Below, one piece after another: positions 60,339 through 64,000 of a DNA stretch of 64,000 nt; within the stretch, counting starts at the first letter, position 1, and each line of letters begins with the position of its first letter. Position numbers and translations under genes: made by a program. The stretch comes from Pedobacter sp. KBS0701 (lineage in GTDB: Bacteria; Bacteroidota; Bacteroidia; Sphingobacteriales; Sphingobacteriaceae): the NCBI RefSeq assembly GCF_005938645.2, contig NZ_CP042171.1, forward strand, positions 5,890,001 to 5,954,000, read 5' to 3'. The notes below the pieces were generated by a model. The model did no database searches and was not told the DNA's origin. It was given only the letters and a program-made list of their open reading frames with translations.

Positions 60339-62015
60339 TTATTTACCTCTACTTACCCGGTAAGGCTTTTGTGGAGGGTTTTTAAAACTTCTTTTGCCTG
60401 CGGTACTAATTTCTGGAGCACCAAGCATGGTCATTGCGCAACGGAAACCCACTTCAGCAGATGATTCATCTTGTTGCATAAAACGACGTGTTGCCGGGTT
60501 TAACCAATAAGCCATGTCATTCCAGGAGCCACCTTTATAAACTCTGGATTTATCGTTTACAAGCGTTACACCTTCTTCATTTAGTAAAGTGTTTTGTCTA
60601 TCGCGATACCCTCTTTGATCGGCTTGATAAGTGCCAGATGCTACTGGCGATTGTGGATCAGTTGATTTAGAAATCGAATCAGAACGCTTCGCCTGTGCCT
60701 GTTTTTCAGCCCAGGTTTGTTTTCTTCCAGCATAAGCGTTTTCCTTAATCGGATTACCATATTTATCTAATGCAATTTTTCCACTTTGTGAGTCTTCTAA
60801 TTTCTTGTTTGTGAAATAGTTACCGCGATAAGGGTTAAATGCATCAGCATCAGTAAATGTAGCTGTTCTGTAAACATCGTTAACCCATTCATTAACATTA
60901 CCGGCCATGTTATATAAACCAAAATCGTTTGGTGCGTACTGAATCACCGGAACAGTTAAATCTCCCTTATCATTCAATGAACCGCCAACCCCCATGTAAT
61001 CTCCAGGTGCTCTTTTAAAGTTGGCCTGAATCATACCTCTGGTTTTCTTTTTGGCTGAACTCACGCCTAAACCATTCCAGGGATAGATTTTATTCTGGTT
61101 AATGTTTTCATATTCGGTGTTACCAATTAAACCTAAAGCTGCATATTCCCATTCGGCTTCTGTTGGTAAACGGTAAGGTTGCATGATTACACCATCTTCT
61201 AATGTAGCAGTTCTTCTAGGTTGATTGTTTCTGCCTCCGGTTGTTGCTGTTGTTCCTCCTGCAGTTGATGTTGCTGCGCCGGATTTGGTATTATAATCAA
61301 TAGGTGCATTTTTACCTATGTCATTATATTGGCCGTTTTGGTATGCTGCATCGTTATATGGCTTATCAGGCCTAGGTGTAGCTGCCATAGTAGCAGTATT
61401 CCCTCTTCCGTTCCCAGCTAATGTTCTATAATCAGTTAAGATTCCTTTTTCGCGTAAGATAAACTCGTTTGCCCTGGATGTTCTCCATTCGCAATAGCGG
61501 GAAGCTTGCTCCCATGAAACACCTACTACAGGGTAATCACGGTAAGCAGGGTGTCTTAAATAGTTATCTACATAAGGTTCGTTGTATGATAAAGCCTGGC
61601 GCCAAACCAATGTATCAGGAAGTTCATTGTAATAAAATTCGCGGTCTTCAGGGAAGTTATATCTGATCCAGTGTAAATATTCCAGCCAATCGGTATTTGA
61701 GACTTCTGTTTCATCCATATAAAATGATGGAACGGTAACCTGTCTTTTATAGTTGTAAATACTTGGCTCAACTCCCGGTACTTCGATAGCACTACCACCC
61801 ACAACTAAAACTCCGCCTTCAATTGGAATTAAGCCAGGCCCTGGTGCCCTTTTATATTGGGTAGCCACCGCAAAAGCACCAGACTGGTTGTTTTTGCTTT
61901 TCCTATCGGCATAAGGAATGCCTGTTTTGCTAGAACTCCCGCTTTTTGAACTGCAACCCGAAAGCAAGGCGGCTAATGATAAACAAGTAAAAGAATATAG
62001 TAATAGTTTTTTCAT
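60339..62015 (-). CDS. gldJ: Gliding motility/type IX secretion lipoprotein GldJ
   Basis: 558 aa from ATG 62015 (MKKLLLYSF), with the lipobox LLSGC (Cys21). The formylglycine-generating-enzyme-like (SUMF1) fold follows, with YMDETEVSNTDWLEYLHW, PDTLVWRQALSYNEPYVDNYLRHPAYRDYPVVGVSW and the C-terminal GGSWNDMAYWLNPATRRFMQQDESSAEVGFRCA. The run PDTLVWR..L.YNE...NYLRHPAY fits GldJ of Flavobacterium rather than GldK. Outer-membrane lipoprotein needed for gliding and type IX secretion. Divergent from porV. Confidence 0.87.
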   Translation of the reverse strand: MKKLLLYSFTCLSLAALLSGCSSKSGSSSKTGIPYADRKSKNNQSGAFAVATQYKRAPGPGLIPIEGGVLVVGGSAIEVPGVEPSIYNYKRQVTVPSFYMDETEVSNTDWLEYLHWIRYNFPEDREFYYNELPDTLVWRQALSYNEPYVDNYLRHPAYRDYPVVGVSWEQASRYCEWRTSRANEFILREKGILTDYRTLAGNGRGNTATMAATPRPDKPYNDAAYQNGQYNDIGKNAPIDYNTKSGAATSTAGGTTATTGGRNNQPRRTATLEDGVIMQPYRLPTEAEWEYAALGLIGNTEYENINQNKIYPWNGLGVSSAKKKTRGMIQANFKRAPGDYMGVGGSLNDKGDLTVPVIQYAPNDFGLYNMAGNVNEWVNDVYRTATFTDADAFNPYRGNYFTNKKLEDSQSGKIALDKYGNPIKENAYAGRKQTWAEKQAQAKRSDSISKSTDPQSPVASGTYQADQRGYRDRQNTLLNEEGVTLVNDKSRVYKGGSWNDMAYWLNPATRRFMQQDESSAEVGFRCAMTMLGAPEISTAGKRSFKNPPQKPYRVSRGK

Positions 62016-62024
62016 ATAGTACAT

Positions 62025-62663
62025 GGTGGAATATCGTCCTTGTAGGGATTCAAGCCATAAAATTAAACAATTATAAATGAATATATAAATAATATGAGAA
62101 TAAAATATTGATTATATTTTTGAGCCTTAACGTATCATTTTTTTAATATGGCGTCTGCTTTTCTTTTAAACGAAATTCTTGCTAAATAATTATAAATAAG
62201 CGAGATAAAATTTTTAAACTAAAATTGTAGATTGTTTTAGTAGCAAATAAAATATGTTTACATGTGAAATTTACAACTTTATAATTTGAGTAAAACTGGA
62301 GAGAAAATTAGCCTATTTACACGAGGTTCGATTAAGGTTATAATAATCGGGAAGTTAGTATAATACACTAATATTTTGATAATGATGATCAATAAATTAT
62401 CCATTTGGTGTATTGCTTAGTCACGATTAAATCGGGTAAATCAATACATAAAGATATAAAATCTGGAAAAATATGGATTAAATTGTTTTATTAAATGGTT
62501 AATAACTTTGTCCTTACAGTTTTGCAGTAACACCCATATGTAAAAATCGTAGGTTTAATTAGTAAATAATCATAGAATTCGTAATTTGGTGAAATATAAG
62601 TTTTGGTTTTACGTTACTGATGTATTCTCCAGTTATTGCTAAATACCAAGATCTAAAATTACG
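62025..62663. other. AT-rich divergent intergenic region between gldJ and porV
   Basis: About 640 bases without a coding frame, very AT-rich, between two genes of the same secretion system transcribed in opposite directions. It presumably holds both control regions. No clear repeat or known binding site was found. Confidence 0.4.
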
Positions 62664-62671
62664 TACCTTTA
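62664..62671 (+). promoter_or_regulatory. -7-like element directly before porV
   Basis: TACCTTTA, one base off TAnnTTTG, ends four bases before the porV ATG. The -33 element is not clear. Very short or absent leader predicted. Confidence 0.4.
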
Positions 62672-62675
62672 AAGG

Positions 62676-63863
62676 ATGAATTTCAAGTACATCAGTAAAC
62701 TTGCTTTTTCTGCACTCTCAATGGCCTTGGTGTTTGGTAAAACAAATGCCCAGGTAACCATAGGCAATACCCAAACGAATGGTAGCGAGGCAAACAACAT
62801 TGTAACAGCAGTTCCATTTCTGCTTATTACACCCGATGCCCGTGCAGGCGCAATGGGCGATGCCGGTGTGGCTGTTGCGGGAGATGTAAATTCGGCCAGT
62901 ATTAATGCTTCTAAACTTGCTTTTTTAGACAAACCTTATGGTTTTTCAGTGTCATATAGCCCATGGTTAAAAAGCCTTGTGCCTGATATTAATCTTGCTT
63001 ATTTAAGTGGTTTTTATAAATTGGACGACCGCAATACCATTGGCGCATCTTTAAGGTATTTTTCTCTAGGCTCCATCCAGCTTACAGACATTAACCAACA
63101 GGATCTTGGGATCTCCAATCCTAATGAATTGGCTTTTGATGTTTCTTTTGCCCGTAATTTTGGTAAAGAGTTTTCACTGGGAACGTCATTAAGATATATT
63201 TATTCAAATTTAGCTTCCGGTCAGTTTTCATCTTCAGGACAGGTACGCAGTGGAAATGCAGTAGCAGTTGATGTTTCAGGTTTGTACAAAACAACCACAA
63301 CATTATTTGGTAAACAGGCTATTCTTTCGGCTGGTGCTAATATTTCCAATATCGGAACAAAAATGAGCTATTCTGATGGGGGAGAGAACTTCTTTTTACC
63401 TACAAATTTTAAAATCGGAGGTGCATCGACATTTACTGTAGACGATTTCAGCACTTTAACCTTTGCGCTTGATTTTAACAAATTGCTGGTACCAACTCAA
63501 CCTATATACGATTCGAACAATAACATTGTAAGCGGAAAAGATCCGAACCGTTCGGTACCCGCCGGAATTTTTGGTTCATTTAGTGACGCACCAGGTGGTT
63601 TTAGCGAAGAACTCAAGGAAGTTGGAATCTCAACAGGTCTTGAATATTGGTACAATCAACAATTTGCGGTTAGGGCAGGCTACAACTATCAGAGCCCAAT
63701 GAAAGGCGATAGTCGCTATTTTACCTTGGGCCTTGGCCTAAAATACAACGTATTTAATATCGATTTCTCTTATTTAATTGCAAATGCACAGACTAGTCCA
63801 CTTGCAAATACCTTACGTTTTGGTCTATTGTTTAACTTTGGCGAAAGTAAAAGCAAAAGATAA
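62676..63863 (+). CDS. porV: Type IX secretion outer-membrane protein PorV (LptO)
   Basis: 395 aa. Signal peptide MNFKYISKLAFSALSMALVFGKTNAQ, then FLLITPDARAGAMGDAGVAVAGDVNSASINASKLAF, the family opening, and a predicted 14-strand FadL-like beta barrel ending FGLLFNFGESKSKR. PorV shuttles sorting-domain cargo to the PorU sortase at the cell surface. porU is not in view (usually just upstream, but here gldJ is divergent). Confidence 0.9.
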   Translation: MNFKYISKLAFSALSMALVFGKTNAQVTIGNTQTNGSEANNIVTAVPFLLITPDARAGAMGDAGVAVAGDVNSASINASKLAFLDKPYGFSVSYSPWLKSLVPDINLAYLSGFYKLDDRNTIGASLRYFSLGSIQLTDINQQDLGISNPNELAFDVSFARNFGKEFSLGTSLRYIYSNLASGQFSSSGQVRSGNAVAVDVSGLYKTTTTLFGKQAILSAGANISNIGTKMSYSDGGENFFLPTNFKIGGASTFTVDDFSTLTFALDFNKLLVPTQPIYDSNNNIVSGKDPNRSVPAGIFGSFSDAPGGFSEELKEVGISTGLEYWYNQQFAVRAGYNYQSPMKGDSRYFTLGLGLKYNVFNIDFSYLIANAQTSPLANTLRFGLLFNFGESKSKR

Positions 63864-63884
63864 AAAAGATTAAAGCAAATAAAC

Positions 63885-64000
63885 ATGAAAATTAGAGTAG
63901 GTTTCGGATTTGATGTGCATCAATTAAAAGATCAGCATCCTTTTGTTGTTGGTGGTGTTACATTAGATCATCACAAGGGTGCTTTTGGACATTCGGATGC
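63885..64000 (+). CDS. ispF: 2-C-methyl-D-erythritol 2,4-cyclodiphosphate synthase, 3' partial
   Basis: The first 38 codons are visible, MKIRVGFGFDVHQLK then VVGGVTLDHHKGAFGHSDA; the gene runs off the window. The GFDVH motif supplies the zinc-binding Asp and His, and GHSDA is the second conserved site. Enzyme of the MEP isoprenoid pathway. It follows porV by 21 bases, perhaps co-transcribed. Confidence 0.93.
   Translation, partial: MKIRVGFGFDVHQLKDQHPFVVGGVTLDHHKGAFGHSD

Overview
The window reads as a chromosomal segment of a Sphingobacteriaceae bacterium, most likely Pedobacter or a close relative. Evidence: moderate AT content; promoters of the Bacteroidetes type (TTTG, about 20 bases, TAnnTTTG) before several genes; almost no Shine-Dalgarno sequences; an exbB-exbD-exbD-tonB operon; a short NuoG without the molybdopterin domain; GldJ and PorV of the gliding/type IX secretion machinery; and a secreted protease with a type IX sorting domain. 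Genus is inferred from overall resemblance only.

Layout. 1-1935: end of a surface-glycan or natural-product locus (GT2 glycosyltransferase, PaaK-like adenylating enzyme). 1969-9501: accessory zone built around tRNA genes. A duplicated tRNA-fMet/tRNA-Glu unit (4514-4736 and 9279-9501) and a tRNA-Glu 3' remnant (2025-2042) frame two inserts: a 620-aa beta-helix protein, and a GH30 glycosidase lipoprotein plus a secreted trypsin-like protease. 9555-20146: era, der, two GNAT acetyltransferases, an SDR, a histidine-decarboxylase-like enzyme, a CtpA-type protease, murQ, and small membrane and conserved proteins including a BAX-inhibitor-1 homologue. 20227-25189: SAM-I riboswitch, metH, metF. 25361-26653: three small secreted or membrane-anchored proteins. 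26912-33164 (minus strand): thrA, a DinB-like gene, an RhtB-like exporter, thrB and thrC, preceded by a threonine/isoleucine-rich leader peptide and terminator that form a transcription attenuator. 33755-35350: pckA. 35519-41462: TonB energising operon with a PstS-like lipoprotein and a TPR protein. 41495-55457: complete 14-gene NADH dehydrogenase (nuoA-N), interrupted between nuoF and nuoG by an ORF6N gene. 55505-60066: DedA protein, inorganic pyrophosphatase, CNNM/CBS protein, RsmE, DUF4159 protein, biotinyl carrier protein. 60304-64000: gldJ (minus) divergent from porV, then the start of ispF.

The genes serve aspartate-family amino-acid and one-carbon metabolism with RNA-level control, respiration and outer-membrane energisation, and type IX secretion, whose machinery (GldJ, PorV) and a likely substrate (the protease) both lie in the window. 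Intergenic regions hold at least four families of dispersed repeats. No rRNA operon, CRISPR array, intact transposase or integrase was seen. The best-supported unusual features are the thr attenuator with its stop-codon-linked antiterminator, the tRNA-flanked inserts, promoters so close to start codons that the mRNAs should be leaderless, and hairpins built of reiterated short words.
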